Source: Chryseobacterium caseinilyticum
GTDB lineage: Bacteria > Bacteroidota > Bacteroidia > Flavobacteriales > Weeksellaceae
Reading direction: 5' to 3'
DNA length: 64,000 nucleotides
Assembly (NCBI RefSeq): GCF_014837145.1
Contig: NZ_JACYFS010000006.1
Location: forward strand, 124,001-188,000
Both the position numbers and the translations under genes were made by a program. This document shows positions 27,201 to 35,113 of this stretch, in pieces. The notes beneath the pieces are model-generated. The model saw only the letters and a list, made by a program, of their open reading frames with translations, had not been told where the DNA came from and made no database searches. Positions within the stretch are counted from its first letter, which is position 1. Each line of letters begins with the position of its first letter.

Positions 27201-27531
27201 CAGATTGACCCTGATTATTTCCGAAAGTAATCCCCCGGATAATGGAACCTTTGGAATTTAATTCTCCCAAAAATCTCGACTTATCATTCTTCGCCAAAAC
27301 AGATTCATCAATAATAATTCTGTTTTTGGTTTTCACAAAATCCATCGTATCTTTTGTGAAAAGATCGCGGCTGAGCCTAGTGAAAATTACACTGTCAGTT
27401 TTTGCGGCCAGTGCGCTGTCAGATTTTATGGAATCTTTGGGGAGGTTGGGATTTTTCCATGTGAAAATTTGAGCATTACCCGTAAATAATCCCATAATAA
27501 CCAACACAAAAGTGATATAATAGCTGCGCAA
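24274..27531 (-). CDS. Very large outer-membrane/surface protein, SprA-like modules
   Basis: 1085 residues. The only usable start is a TTG at 27531: an in-frame TGA lies two codons upstream, and the first ATG is inside the signal peptide. GAGAGGGG, a rare purine-rich site in this genome, lies directly before it. A signal peptide ends near TGNAQ. The segment around residues 225-300 (SGSEQVFIDGILMKRG, YVINYNTGEVTF, then FRPIFQQNFITISYNY) resembles repeats of the T9SS translocon protein SprA. The rest alternates amphipathic strands to a C-terminal barrel-like end (MQVKASF). It is half the size of SprA, so it is not SprA itself. Possible outer-membrane translocon or scaffold. Confidence 0.65.
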   Translation of the reverse strand: MRSYYITFVLVIMGLFTGNAQIFTWKNPNLPKDSIKSDSALAAKTDSVIFTRLSRDLFTKDTMDFVKTKNRIIIDESVLAKNDKSRFLGELNSKGSIIRGITFGNNQGQSVQSSMDLQISGKLSKDVTILASISDHNLPIQADGYTQTLEEFDKIYMQLNIKDKSILRAGHLDLVDNKNYFAKYQRRSMGLQFQTEFGKENKTFTDISMGVARSEFHRIRFQGVEGNQGPYRLTGKNGEQFITLISGSEQVFIDGILMKRGENQDYVINYNTGEVTFTSFRPIFQQNFITISYNYTNRNYSRHLFTGKVEHKREKMRIGLNWFMENDNKNAPLALNLSKEDEKILADAGNDPNLMYAPSAVQTEYDVNKILYRLVQDPNGNYYQFSTDVNEVLFTLSFTYFGANLGDYKIAQTTNNGRVFEYVGPNMGDYRAVRKLPAPEKSQVYTMNSEFLLKDGKIGADFSLSNYDINLFSSKDSDKNLGYAGRVFGNKTFGKKNWKGTPSFEYQYIDKQFRILDRINDVEFSRDFNLAQEFSNRTQNRFIFSFLNRWNNKSVLNYRLNYLDERDSYKGIKNDLDFGWIKNKFFTKGSLSYLNTNAIMQDTKFIRGGASSEYTGKKGSWTVGGSMEHNEKYYNNTQLMDVTSFSWREVFVQKKIGDSARTRLLTKAYLRDNDSVRDNSLQNINRILGFMAESQLIKNEKTTLTALVHYRKFFNSADLADLSRNNDFVVGNILYNQQLFRNGARLQAFYELGNGQEAQREFQYIKVTDGQGVYKWTDYNGDGVQQLDEFEIAEYSDLAQYIRVYTNSVRYLPSNKNKLQLALFVNPSIVFDSENKFLKRWNFNVSLNSQNSYFKREKVLVLNPFEKSDDQILKNQNILTSVQFNPTEKSGWNGNYRFISNNNLINANFSNEERKQKSHFVNVGYWFNKEFRIDWENSVHELKNSSQLFSTRDYILNNFETKPKATYKFTDAVQAEFSSAYREKQRTDGEELLKAFDITGTVQWERKKTSIRANFSFINNDFIGNSFSIVGNQMLDGLKPGKNQVWSVFIQQSLNSFLQLNLNYEGRNSGERTIHIGSMQVKASF

Positions 27532-27640
27532 CCCCTCTCAGAAATATGTTGTAAAAATAACTAAAAAAAACGTACAAATGATTTTTAGCATTATTAACAA
27601 TTATTTAATCTCTTTATTGCGTAATCAGGAATTTTAGCAT

Positions 27641-27648
27641 TAATTTTG
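27641..27648 (+). promoter_or_regulatory. -7 promoter element of T9SS gene
   Basis: TAATTTTG with a TTG about 21 bp upstream (27617-27619), a fair Bacteroidota promoter pair, 43 nt before the ATG at 27692. Confidence 0.6.
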
Positions 27649-27691
27649 CTCCGTAAATTATTAATAATTAAAAATTTTAAATAATTAAGTT

Positions 27692-28603
27692 ATGAAAAAA
27701 ATCTATTCTTTATTAGCTATCTGTATTTTTACGGTATCTATGTTGGCTCAAACGACACTTGCGGAATGGGCACCAAATTCTACAAACACACCTGGTGGGT
27801 CATTAAATTTTGGACCAAGTCCATTTGCTGCAACTACTTCGGACACTAATTTGACAATCGGAGGTTTAACTAGAGGTGCTGGGTATGTGATACCTGCTTC
27901 TGGTAGTGGAGCTGCTTTAGCGTGGGGAGGAACTGATCTTACTAGTACTGACATTGCGAGTGCTATCTCAGCGGAAGATTTTGCGACTTTCACAATTACT
28001 GCAAACGCGGGATATCAGGTTTCTTTTTCTGGCATTGATCCCTATAATGTACGAAGATCAGCTACAGGTCCAACTAGCGGACAGTGGCAATATCAAATAG
28101 GTACTGGATCTTTCAATAATATTGGTTCAGTTATTACATGGGGTTCTGCTACAAATGCAGGAGGAAATGAGCAACCGGCAATTGATTTAAGTACTGTTAC
28201 TGCATTACAGAATGTGCCAGCAGGAACAACCGTAACATTCAGAATTTTAGGATTCGGAGCTAGCGGATCTGGAGGTACTTGGTATGTTGTAAATGCTAAC
28301 GCTGCTACTACAAGTAAGACATTAACTGTGAAAGGTTCTGTACAAACTTCTACTTTAGCTGTTTCAGACTTCAAAAAAGTAACATCAAACTTCGTAAAAA
28401 ACACTTTGGTTAAAAACAACGAAATCGTTTTCGGTTCTGATGTAAAAGATATTAAAGTTTATACTTTATCAGGAGCAATCGTTAAAACTGGTGAAGTGAA
28501 AAACGGATCTACTTTAAACGTTGCTGAATTGGCTAAAGGAAACTATATCGTAACAGGTATCGTAAACAACGAGCCGGTTTCTCAGAAAATCTTGAAAGAC
28601 TAA
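27692..28603 (+). CDS. Secreted protein with T9SS sorting domain
   Basis: 303 residues. A signal peptide ends at SMLAQ. The middle (about 25-215) is Gly/Ser/Thr-rich beta sequence with a jelly-roll look (FATFTITANAGYQVSFSGID, WQYQIGTGSFNNIG, GGTWYVVNANA), seen in many Bacteroidota secreted proteins but without known activity. The last 80 residues (IVFGSDVKDIKVYTLSG to VSQKILKD) are a T9SS type A domain that lacks the usual YPNP start. A strong terminator follows, suggesting a well-expressed single gene. Confidence 0.82.
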   Translation: MKKIYSLLAICIFTVSMLAQTTLAEWAPNSTNTPGGSLNFGPSPFAATTSDTNLTIGGLTRGAGYVIPASGSGAALAWGGTDLTSTDIASAISAEDFATFTITANAGYQVSFSGIDPYNVRRSATGPTSGQWQYQIGTGSFNNIGSVITWGSATNAGGNEQPAIDLSTVTALQNVPAGTTVTFRILGFGASGSGGTWYVVNANAATTSKTLTVKGSVQTSTLAVSDFKKVTSNFVKNTLVKNNEIVFGSDVKDIKVYTLSGAIVKTGEVKNGSTLNVAELAKGNYIVTGIVNNEPVSQKILKD

Positions 28604-28628
28604 TTTTTACATTTAGATATAAATACAG

Positions 28629-28656
28629 AACAGCTGCAGAAATGCAGCTGTTTTTT
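28629..28656 (+). terminator. Intrinsic terminator
   Basis: 10-bp perfect stem AACAGCTGCA / TGCAGCTGTT with a GAAA loop and a T6 run. Confidence 0.9.
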
Positions 28657-28699
28657 GTGCTTACAGATGGCATTCATAAAAATTCAAACGTTTTTATGA

Positions 28700-28830
28700 G
28701 AAAGTATGTTGCACGGTTGCACTGAACTTTCTCATGTTCCGGCAAGTGTGTTACTAGGGTGCGACAGGCTTGTAAGGTTTCCGGCAAAGCTGTTGCAGGG
28801 GTGCGGGAACCTTTCTGGAAGGGTGTTTCT
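28700..28830. repeat. Imperfect direct repeats in spacer
   Basis: Two 27-bp copies starting TTCCGGCAA and ending GGGTGCG (about 28737-28763 and 28779-28805) match at about 21 positions, with a weaker GTTGCAC motif before them. Non-coding. The rest of this 320-bp gap holds only the terminator and nothing else I can name. Confidence 0.65.
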
Positions 28831-28925
28831 TGATTTTAAGCCTGGTAAGGTGGTTTTTTGAAAACTGTAAAGAAACTTATGGGATAAATTCGTGTGAAAA
28901 TGATATTATAACTTTTAACTTTCGT

Positions 28926-31742
28926 TTAATACCAACCCCTCCTCGCAGCATTAATAATTGTTCCAAGATTTAAAATCAAAGTATAACGTATTCTTTTGCC
29001 ATAATCTTTGAAGCCCGGTTCAAATCCTAAACTCGACTGTACCGGAAGATACACTTCAAGAAAATCAGGGATCACACGTACTTTCAGACCCGAATCCCAA
29101 ATGAATTTTGGATCGAAGTTTTTGTTTTTATAAACTCCGGCATCTGCATAAACATGGATCATTTTCCAAACGCTCGTATCGACATTGAAAGAAGTAATCC
29201 ACTGATTGACCGAGCCGGGAATAAATGATTTAAAACCGCCGTCCGCCAGTATATACTGCTGTGAAAGAAGTCCTTCCGTAGCACTCTGACCTAAAAGATT
29301 ATAAGAAAATGAATAATCTGAAACCCTTGAAATTCCGTAATTGAATGTATTGTTTCTGGTTTCATTTCTCACAAAATATCCCGCAAAAAGCCTCAGGCTC
29401 AGTTTCTGTCTCGGGGCAAATTCCCAGCGGTAAAAGGCTTCGCCGGTAATTTTATTGTAGTCTTCCATCCCCTGCGTGCTGATGCTCATGCTTTTCTCAT
29501 GAATCATCTGGTTATCGGTATATCCATAACCCACGCTCCAAAGATTGTATTTATCATAATCTCTGTTGGCAATCATTTTTGCACTCAAATCCCTCTGATA
29601 ATAGTTGTAAGAGACAGAGAGCCCCCGACTCACCGTACTTCTCGGAGGTTTCTGAAAACTGATTCCTGCAGATGCCGAAGCACGGGAATATGCCAACTCG
29701 TAATCGTAATGAAAGTGAGCTGCAGAAACTCCAAAAGTCAAAGCTCTGATAAAACTTTCAGCAGGTAAAAAAGAGTAGGAGACACCGCCCGTGCCCACCA
29801 TTTTTCCTGTACCGGTACTGTAATAAGGTGTGAGAGAATAGGCGAATTTCTGGTCGAAAAGAGATTCGTTTCTAAAGTTCATCCCAAGAAGAAACTTGTC
29901 ATAAGCATTGCTGAACCGGACTCTCGGGTTTAAATATATTTCATTGAACTCGGGATTTGGAATGTCTTTGATCAGTTTAAACTTAATTTTTTTCGAATTG
30001 GCAAAGATTCCTTTTGTGTAAAGATAATTGTCTCTGTAATTGGGTTCAGGAAAAATGTAGCCGTTGTTGAGCGTAATTTTATGAATGTCTTCTGCCGGAA
30101 TTTCGAAGGTTTTGAGTCTTTCGTTTTTCTCAGTTTCCACCCAGTAGGATCTTTTTGAGCCTTCACGGCTTTCCGTTTCGAGTTTTACGGGTATGTTTTC
30201 GGAAGTGTTTTTTACAATTCTTACTTCGACAGCATCATTTTTCGTCCTGAAATTTTTCAGTTTGAAGTTGTCACGGTTTTTCTGCTTCAAAAAATCACTG
30301 AAGTACTCTGAAGATTTTTCCTCTTCAGCAAGTTCTTTCAGAAAATCTTCCGGATTGACCTGCGTGTCAGTATTTTTGGAAATATAATTTTTAACCAGAT
30401 TATTAAACTGATTTTCTCCCATTTTATCTGCAGTATAGCTGAAAAGACTTCCCGTTTCAAAGTTGGAAATCGCCATATCGTTGAAATTGCTCAGCTCAGA
30501 AAACCTTTCACCGATCTTCTGATCAAGGTTCTGCGTCATAATGTACTGGTAAGCCAAACCATAGCGATCCAAAAGCTTTACTTCTGAGGCATGGAAGAAT
30601 TTCACAGGTTTAATTCCCAGAATTTTGGTTTCGGTGAGATTTCCCAATAGTTTCGCATCACGGTAAAATTTCTTTAGATACTGAATTTCAAGATAGGATT
30701 TCAGTCCGTTTTTAAACCAGTGGTGATTCTGTTTGTCTGCAATAATTTTTTCATCTAAAACTTTCTTTGAAATAATTCCAAAGTAATCCTGATCCACCTT
30801 TTCGGCATCTGTAAAAAGTTTAAAATTAAATTTCCAGAAGTTGATGTCATTGTTTCCAAAGAAGTCTTCCTTCGCTCTGAATTTTTCAGATATAAAAAGA
30901 TGCTCAGGAATAGAACCGATACGGTCTTCAATAAACTTCAGATGCAGAGGAAGAAAAAACTCAAGATTTTCCTTTTCCTGCTCACTGATATTGTATCCGA
31001 GTTTAATTTCTGTTTTAAAACTCTCAGAATTTACATTAATAACCGGAAATTTTTCTTTTGATATAATAAATTCCGGATCAGAATCAAGATAACCTTCAAA
31101 TAAATTATCAGCAGTCTGATCAAGGTTTCCCTGTGCCTGAAATTCTGCAGGAAGGCTCAAATAAATCTTCCAGAACGTATTGAAACTGACAGATTCTTCA
31201 ATGTCCAGATAATGTCGGTTCAGATGATTGTCCTTGTCAAAATGATCGGGAACGATGAAGAAATATTTCAGGGAAGTATTGATATCTGAAGTTCCGTAAC
31301 CTGTAAATTTTTTATCGGGCAGCTGAAGTTTATATTTTAAATTTAAAACAACCGATTCTCCAACTTTCAGGGGAGTTGCAAGCGGTAAATAGAGATTTTC
31401 TGCTTCCTTTTTATCCGTTAAAAAATTCTGACTGTCTGAGGTAATGTTTATCTCGAGCAATTTTCCCAGTTCATCCTGTTTGGCAAAGTGAAGTCTGTTG
31501 TTCCGGTCTTCCAGTTTTCTGTAAACCAAAGGTGTTTTGCGGTTGTTGTAAGCAGCAATCCAGTTGAGAAGTTTCAGGCTGTCAAGATCTTTTGGGGAGT
31601 TGTTATGGTAAACAATTCTTTGCTCAACGTCCAGTGTTTTTCGGTCTGAGGACAGCTTAGCATTAATAAAAATACTGTCTTTCTGTGCAGAAATCTGTAC
31701 AAACCCTAAAAACGAAATAATAACGGTGCTGAATTTTTTCAA
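28926..31742 (-). CDS. M1-peptidase-like protein without zinc site, fused to C-terminal beta-barrel
   Basis: 938 residues. The start is a TTG at 31742: an in-frame stop lies upstream and there is no early ATG. A signal peptide ends near QISAQ. Residues about 20-480 follow the gluzincin M1 layout (N-terminal beta domain, then NHHWFKNGLKSYLEIQYLKKFY, which aligns with the HWF...EGLAxYxE region of aminopeptidases). No HExxH occurs anywhere, and the third zinc ligand is Asn, so it should be catalytically dead. From about residue 600 the sequence becomes alternating strands (YSLTPYYSTGTGKMVGTGGVSYSF and onward) ending GTIINAARRGWY, a probable outer-membrane barrel. Confidence 0.72.
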   Translation of the reverse strand: MKKFSTVIISFLGFVQISAQKDSIFINAKLSSDRKTLDVEQRIVYHNNSPKDLDSLKLLNWIAAYNNRKTPLVYRKLEDRNNRLHFAKQDELGKLLEINITSDSQNFLTDKKEAENLYLPLATPLKVGESVVLNLKYKLQLPDKKFTGYGTSDINTSLKYFFIVPDHFDKDNHLNRHYLDIEESVSFNTFWKIYLSLPAEFQAQGNLDQTADNLFEGYLDSDPEFIISKEKFPVINVNSESFKTEIKLGYNISEQEKENLEFFLPLHLKFIEDRIGSIPEHLFISEKFRAKEDFFGNNDINFWKFNFKLFTDAEKVDQDYFGIISKKVLDEKIIADKQNHHWFKNGLKSYLEIQYLKKFYRDAKLLGNLTETKILGIKPVKFFHASEVKLLDRYGLAYQYIMTQNLDQKIGERFSELSNFNDMAISNFETGSLFSYTADKMGENQFNNLVKNYISKNTDTQVNPEDFLKELAEEEKSSEYFSDFLKQKNRDNFKLKNFRTKNDAVEVRIVKNTSENIPVKLETESREGSKRSYWVETEKNERLKTFEIPAEDIHKITLNNGYIFPEPNYRDNYLYTKGIFANSKKIKFKLIKDIPNPEFNEIYLNPRVRFSNAYDKFLLGMNFRNESLFDQKFAYSLTPYYSTGTGKMVGTGGVSYSFLPAESFIRALTFGVSAAHFHYDYELAYSRASASAGISFQKPPRSTVSRGLSVSYNYYQRDLSAKMIANRDYDKYNLWSVGYGYTDNQMIHEKSMSISTQGMEDYNKITGEAFYRWEFAPRQKLSLRLFAGYFVRNETRNNTFNYGISRVSDYSFSYNLLGQSATEGLLSQQYILADGGFKSFIPGSVNQWITSFNVDTSVWKMIHVYADAGVYKNKNFDPKFIWDSGLKVRVIPDFLEVYLPVQSSLGFEPGFKDYGKRIRYTLILNLGTIINAARRGWY

Positions 31743-31759
31743 AATGGCTGATAAAGCAT

Positions 31760-31767
31760 CAAATATA
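31760..31767 (-). promoter_or_regulatory. -7 promoter element of the M1-like gene
   Basis: TATATTTG on the minus strand, 17 nt before the TTG start at 31742, which supports that start. Confidence 0.6.
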
Positions 31768-31899
31768 ATGTATTTTAGATATAAATTCAGTGATTAAAAA
31801 GCATATTTAAAATTTATTTTAAACTTTAAATGAACTGTTATTTATTAGTAACAGTCAATTTTGTTTAGTTGAAAAGATTTATTTTAAAAGTGCAATTTG

Positions 31900-31990
31900 A
31901 TCTCGCCCCTGCAGGGCTTTTTGGCAATTGACTGATACAAAAAACACAGGGCTTTACCCTGTGCTATTGATTCCGCTCATTTGGAGCTTA
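31900..31990. repeat. REP-like cluster of palindromes after UMP synthase
   Basis: Three hairpins in 90 bp: GCCCCTGCAGGGC (31905-31917), CACAGGG-CTTTA-CCCTGTG (31945-31963) and GCTC-ATTTG-GAGC near 31975-31987. It may act as the terminator of the UMP synthase gene and looks like a dispersed Bacteroidota intergenic element. Confidence 0.6.
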
Positions 31991-32007
31991 TGATATAAAA
32001 TGTATTT

Positions 32008-33366
32008 CTACAAAGATTTCTGATACGCTTCCCAGCCTTCGTTTTTATAGATAAAAGCAGCTTCTTCAGGATTTTCAGATTTGTAAATTCCTCTTCCTAC
32101 GATGATGAAATCTGTGTGAAGCGTTTTAAATACGTGCTCCGGCGTGTTGTACTGCTGTCCTTTTCCATCCCCTGAGTCTGCCAAATTCACTCCTGGCGTG
32201 AAAAGCAACATTTCGTCAGGCAACTGATTTTGCGAAACACCACCTATCACGTTCGGATGTGAAGCTGCCACTTTTAGAGCTTCTTCACGGTATGCACTCG
32301 TAGTTAAAGTTCCTTTGGAAGACATTCCAACAATCGCGACAACACCTACATTTTTAAAACAGTCCAGAGATTCATAACCTCCGATAACCTGAGAAGTTAC
32401 AAAATCTGCCCAGTCAGTAATTTTGAAGACACCGCTTGTAAACTGAAGTTCCTGCGTGTTTCCGATGTCTGCAAATTTGCGGTCTTCCATTAGGAGAAAA
32501 CGGTGTTTTTGAGCCAAAGCTTTTAATGGAACAATGGTTTTTTCGTAATCGAAATCTGAAATAATGTCGATGTGTGTTTTCAATGCAATAATGTGCGGTC
32601 CCACTTTTTCAGCCAAGGCCAAAAGTTCGGCAGTGGTCGTTACATCAGCAGAGGCGATAAGATTTGATTCTTTAGCCAAAGCTGTCTCCAATAATTTTTT
32701 GGATACGGAATGCTGTGCATTTTCAAATTTTTCCTGATAAGAAAGTCTCTTTTTCTCATCAAACTGAATATGATTTCCTTTTAAAAAATCCTGAATTCTT
32801 TTCACTTCATCATCAGAAAGTTCTCCTTCTTCCTGAAGAATAGTACAAACTTCTGTGATATTGAAAAGCGTGTGAACTTTAAATCCTTTGCTTTCCAAAA
32901 GTTGTTTTCCACCTTGCTCGCGATCCAGAACGACAACAATGTCGGCCACTTTCAGGTCTTCGTTTTCTACTTCTGCAATGGTTTCAATTAAAGATTTTCC
33001 GGATGTGATCACATCTTCCACCAAAAGACAGTTTTGTCCTTTCTGGTAAATTCCTTCGATCAGTTTTTTTGTACCGTAGTTTTTTGCTTCTTTTCTTTTG
33101 ATAATTAATGGAATATAACTCTCAAGAGACATCGCCGTAGCCATAGGAAGTGCAGCGTAAGGAACACCACAAATCAAATCAAAATTATCCAGCGGAAGCA
33201 TTTCCAAAAGATAATTGGCGAGGTTTTTAAGGATTTTCGGGTCTGAAGCCAATGGTCTTAAATCTACATAAAACGGACTTTCAATCCCGCTTTTTAAAGT
33301 AAATCTACCAAATTTGATGATTCCCAGCTTATAGCATTCTAAAAAGAATTCTTTCTTACTTTCCAT
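32008..33366 (-). CDS. Bifunctional UMP synthase: orotate phosphoribosyltransferase + OMP decarboxylase
   Basis: 452 residues, catalysing the last two steps of de novo UMP synthesis. N-terminal OPRT (1-200) has FTLKSGIESPFYVDLRP and the PRPP loop CLLVEDVITSGKSL. C-terminal ODCase (about 215-452) has IALKTHIDI, the catalytic DxKxxD in MEDRKFADIGNTQ, and a late QQYNTP/GRGIY region. DRKFADIGNT is the form seen in eukaryotic UMPS. Typical bacterial PyrF has DLKFHDIPNT. The domain order also matches the eukaryotic enzyme. Single gene with its own promoter. Confidence 0.95.
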   Translation of the reverse strand: MESKKEFFLECYKLGIIKFGRFTLKSGIESPFYVDLRPLASDPKILKNLANYLLEMLPLDNFDLICGVPYAALPMATAMSLESYIPLIIKRKEAKNYGTKKLIEGIYQKGQNCLLVEDVITSGKSLIETIAEVENEDLKVADIVVVLDREQGGKQLLESKGFKVHTLFNITEVCTILQEEGELSDDEVKRIQDFLKGNHIQFDEKKRLSYQEKFENAQHSVSKKLLETALAKESNLIASADVTTTAELLALAEKVGPHIIALKTHIDIISDFDYEKTIVPLKALAQKHRFLLMEDRKFADIGNTQELQFTSGVFKITDWADFVTSQVIGGYESLDCFKNVGVVAIVGMSSKGTLTTSAYREEALKVAASHPNVIGGVSQNQLPDEMLLFTPGVNLADSGDGKGQQYNTPEHVFKTLHTDFIIVGRGIYKSENPEEAAFIYKNEGWEAYQKSL

Positions 33367-33386
33367 TAATTTTCTATTAGATTCTG

Positions 33387-33394
33387 CAAATTTA
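33387..33394 (-). promoter_or_regulatory. -7 promoter element of UMP synthase
   Basis: TAAATTTG on the minus strand, 20 nt before the ATG at 33366. Confidence 0.55.
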
Positions 33395-33456
33395 AGGATT
33401 TGAATTTTAAATGACGACCAGCTAAGGAGTTTCGCGAGGATTTATTTTAAAATTAA

Positions 33457-33489
33457 AAAGTCATTTCCTTTTTTAGAGAAAATGACTTT
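33457..33489 (-). terminator. Intrinsic terminator of the YkvA-like gene
   Basis: Stem AAAGTCATTT / AAATGACTTT, followed on the minus strand by a T-rich run, 10 bp after the stop at 33499. Confidence 0.75.
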
Positions 33490-33498
33490 CCTGAGGTA

Positions 33499-33840
33499 TT
33501 ATTTTACGATCTCAGCGTCGATAATTGTGGTTTCGCCAAGTCTTCTTTCGGCTTCCCAGATCAGAAATTTATCTACTTCACGTATCAGTTTAGGAATGGC
33601 AAGCGACAGAATCGCCAAATCATCCATTACGCCCACCACAGGAAAGATAAAATCAGGAATTAAATCTATGGGAGAAATAACGTAAAGTAAACCCAGCATG
33701 GGCAAAATTACATCAATTGATCTCATGGGATACATTCCCTTTCTCCAGAATTTCACCATTCGGAAAATATCCGGAATCTTTTTGATAAAGCCTTTGTGGC
33801 GAATTGCTTCTTTAGCAAGATGAAGTTTAGAGTATTTCAT
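33499..33840 (-). CDS. YkvA family (DUF1232) protein
   Basis: 113 residues. The DUF1232 core is plain: VILPMLGLLYVISPIDLIPDFIFPVVGVMDDLAIL, a membrane-inserting helix with the SPIDLIPD signature. The family is widespread and of unknown function. Monocistronic, with its own terminator. Confidence 0.88.
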   Translation of the reverse strand: MKYSKLHLAKEAIRHKGFIKKIPDIFRMVKFWRKGMYPMRSIDVILPMLGLLYVISPIDLIPDFIFPVVGVMDDLAILSLAIPKLIREVDKFLIWEAERRLGETTIIDAEIVK

Positions 33841-33983
33841 TTTGTGTTTGTTTTTATTTCAACACTTTTATAATTCACAAATTCTGTACCAGCAAATAAT
33901 AAAAAGTGTTAAGATATAATTCGGGGTCTAAAATACACATTATTAGATATTAAAAAACTTTTTTCAACGGAAAATTATCAAAG

Positions 33984-34523
33984 TTATTTAACAATATTAT
34001 CGATGAACTGATGTACCGTTTCGGCATCCCAATCTGTGGCAGCATCTTCCTTTATAATAATTCTTCCGGTTTTGTCCAGCAAAAATGTTGTCGGGAACGC
34101 TTTTGGAAGCAGTTTTTCGGAAATCGGGCTTTGTGCAATATAAACAGGAACGGTATAGTTGTTTTCTTTTAAAAATTTTCTGACCGCATCTTCCTGATCA
34201 TTCATGGCAATCAACACAAAATCCACATGGCCTTTTCTGCCGTCATACAGTTTCTGAATAGATGGCCATTCTTTACGGCACGGTGGGCACCAGGTTCCCC
34301 AAAAATTCAGAAACATCGGTCTGTCTTTGAAGTTTTTAAGATTGGTACTTGCCACATTAATTCCTTTCAGTTCCACATCATAATCTTCGGGAGCGATATG
34401 TACAGCTTTTTCAATCGCAGCAACCGGAAAAAATGCGTCTTTCAGTTTTAGCTGAAGGCCGGGAATAAAAAAGATACAGCCCAGAACTACCAGAATGACT
34501 ATGTAAATAATATTTTTTTTCAT
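33984..34523 (-). CDS. TlpA-family thiol-disulfide oxidoreductase
   Basis: 179 residues. One N-terminal hydrophobic anchor (IIYIVILVVLGCIFFIPGL) is followed by a periplasmic thioredoxin fold. The active site WCPPC is in FLNFWGTWCPPCRKEWPS, and cis-Pro in AFPTTFLLDKTGRI. It is probably a reductant for extracytoplasmic thiols or cytochrome c maturation. It starts 15 bp after the preceding thioredoxin-like gene and likely belongs to the aroC transcript. Confidence 0.9.
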   Translation of the reverse strand: MKKNIIYIVILVVLGCIFFIPGLQLKLKDAFFPVAAIEKAVHIAPEDYDVELKGINVASTNLKNFKDRPMFLNFWGTWCPPCRKEWPSIQKLYDGRKGHVDFVLIAMNDQEDAVRKFLKENNYTVPVYIAQSPISEKLLPKAFPTTFLLDKTGRIIIKEDAATDWDAETVHQFIDNIVK

Positions 34524-34538
34524 ATTTTTTTCTCTAAA

Positions 34539-35102
34539 TTACAGTAATTCGAGGATTTCTGCAACAGCATCTTTACCTCTGTTTTTTGAGTAATAAAGCT
34601 GCAGATCATTATAAAAAGTTTCTCTCGGATATGCTTCAGGATCAGCTTTAAATTTAAGCAGAAGTTCATGTCCGAATTTCGGGCGCGGTCCCCAAGAATT
34701 TTTCACACTAAAGTCTTCATTTAAAATTAAAACTTTCGGAATAGATTCTGTGCCGTTGGTCAGAAATTGATTGATCAGGCTCTTATCACTGTCTCTCAGG
34801 AAGATTTTTACCTCATTTTTTCCGTCAAAAAACTTGACTAAAGCAGGAACTGTTGCGCTCGCATCGCCACACCACGCTTCAGAGATAATCAAAATTTTTC
34901 CTTTAAAATTTTTGGATTCTAAGGTGTGAAGCTGATCTCCATCCGGCATATATTTTTTCCAGGTCCTGTCGATGCGCTGCAATCCGAGTTCGTAGTACTG
35001 TTTGTATTCTTTTTCCTGTTGGTTTGCAGGATTGTCAAGTCTTTGCTTTGCGATTTGCACATATTCTTCGAAAGAAATGGCATTGTCCCAGTAATTTTTC
35101 AT
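34539..35102 (-). CDS. Thioredoxin-fold protein with WCGDA in place of CxxC
   Basis: 187 residues from the ATG at 35102. An ATG two codons upstream, at 35108, is equally possible. No signal peptide, so cytoplasmic. The fold matches the thioredoxin_9 type family: ILIISEAWCGDASATVPALVKFF at the active-site position, then SIPKVLILNEDF with the cis-Pro. Only one Cys remains in the site, so a disulfide cycle would need a partner. It lies 11 bp after aroC. Confidence 0.8.
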   Translation of the reverse strand: MKNYWDNAISFEEYVQIAKQRLDNPANQQEKEYKQYYELGLQRIDRTWKKYMPDGDQLHTLESKNFKGKILIISEAWCGDASATVPALVKFFDGKNEVKIFLRDSDKSLINQFLTNGTESIPKVLILNEDFSVKNSWGPRPKFGHELLLKFKADPEAYPRETFYNDLQLYYSKNRGKDAVAEILELL

Positions 35103-35113
35103 TACCATTTATA

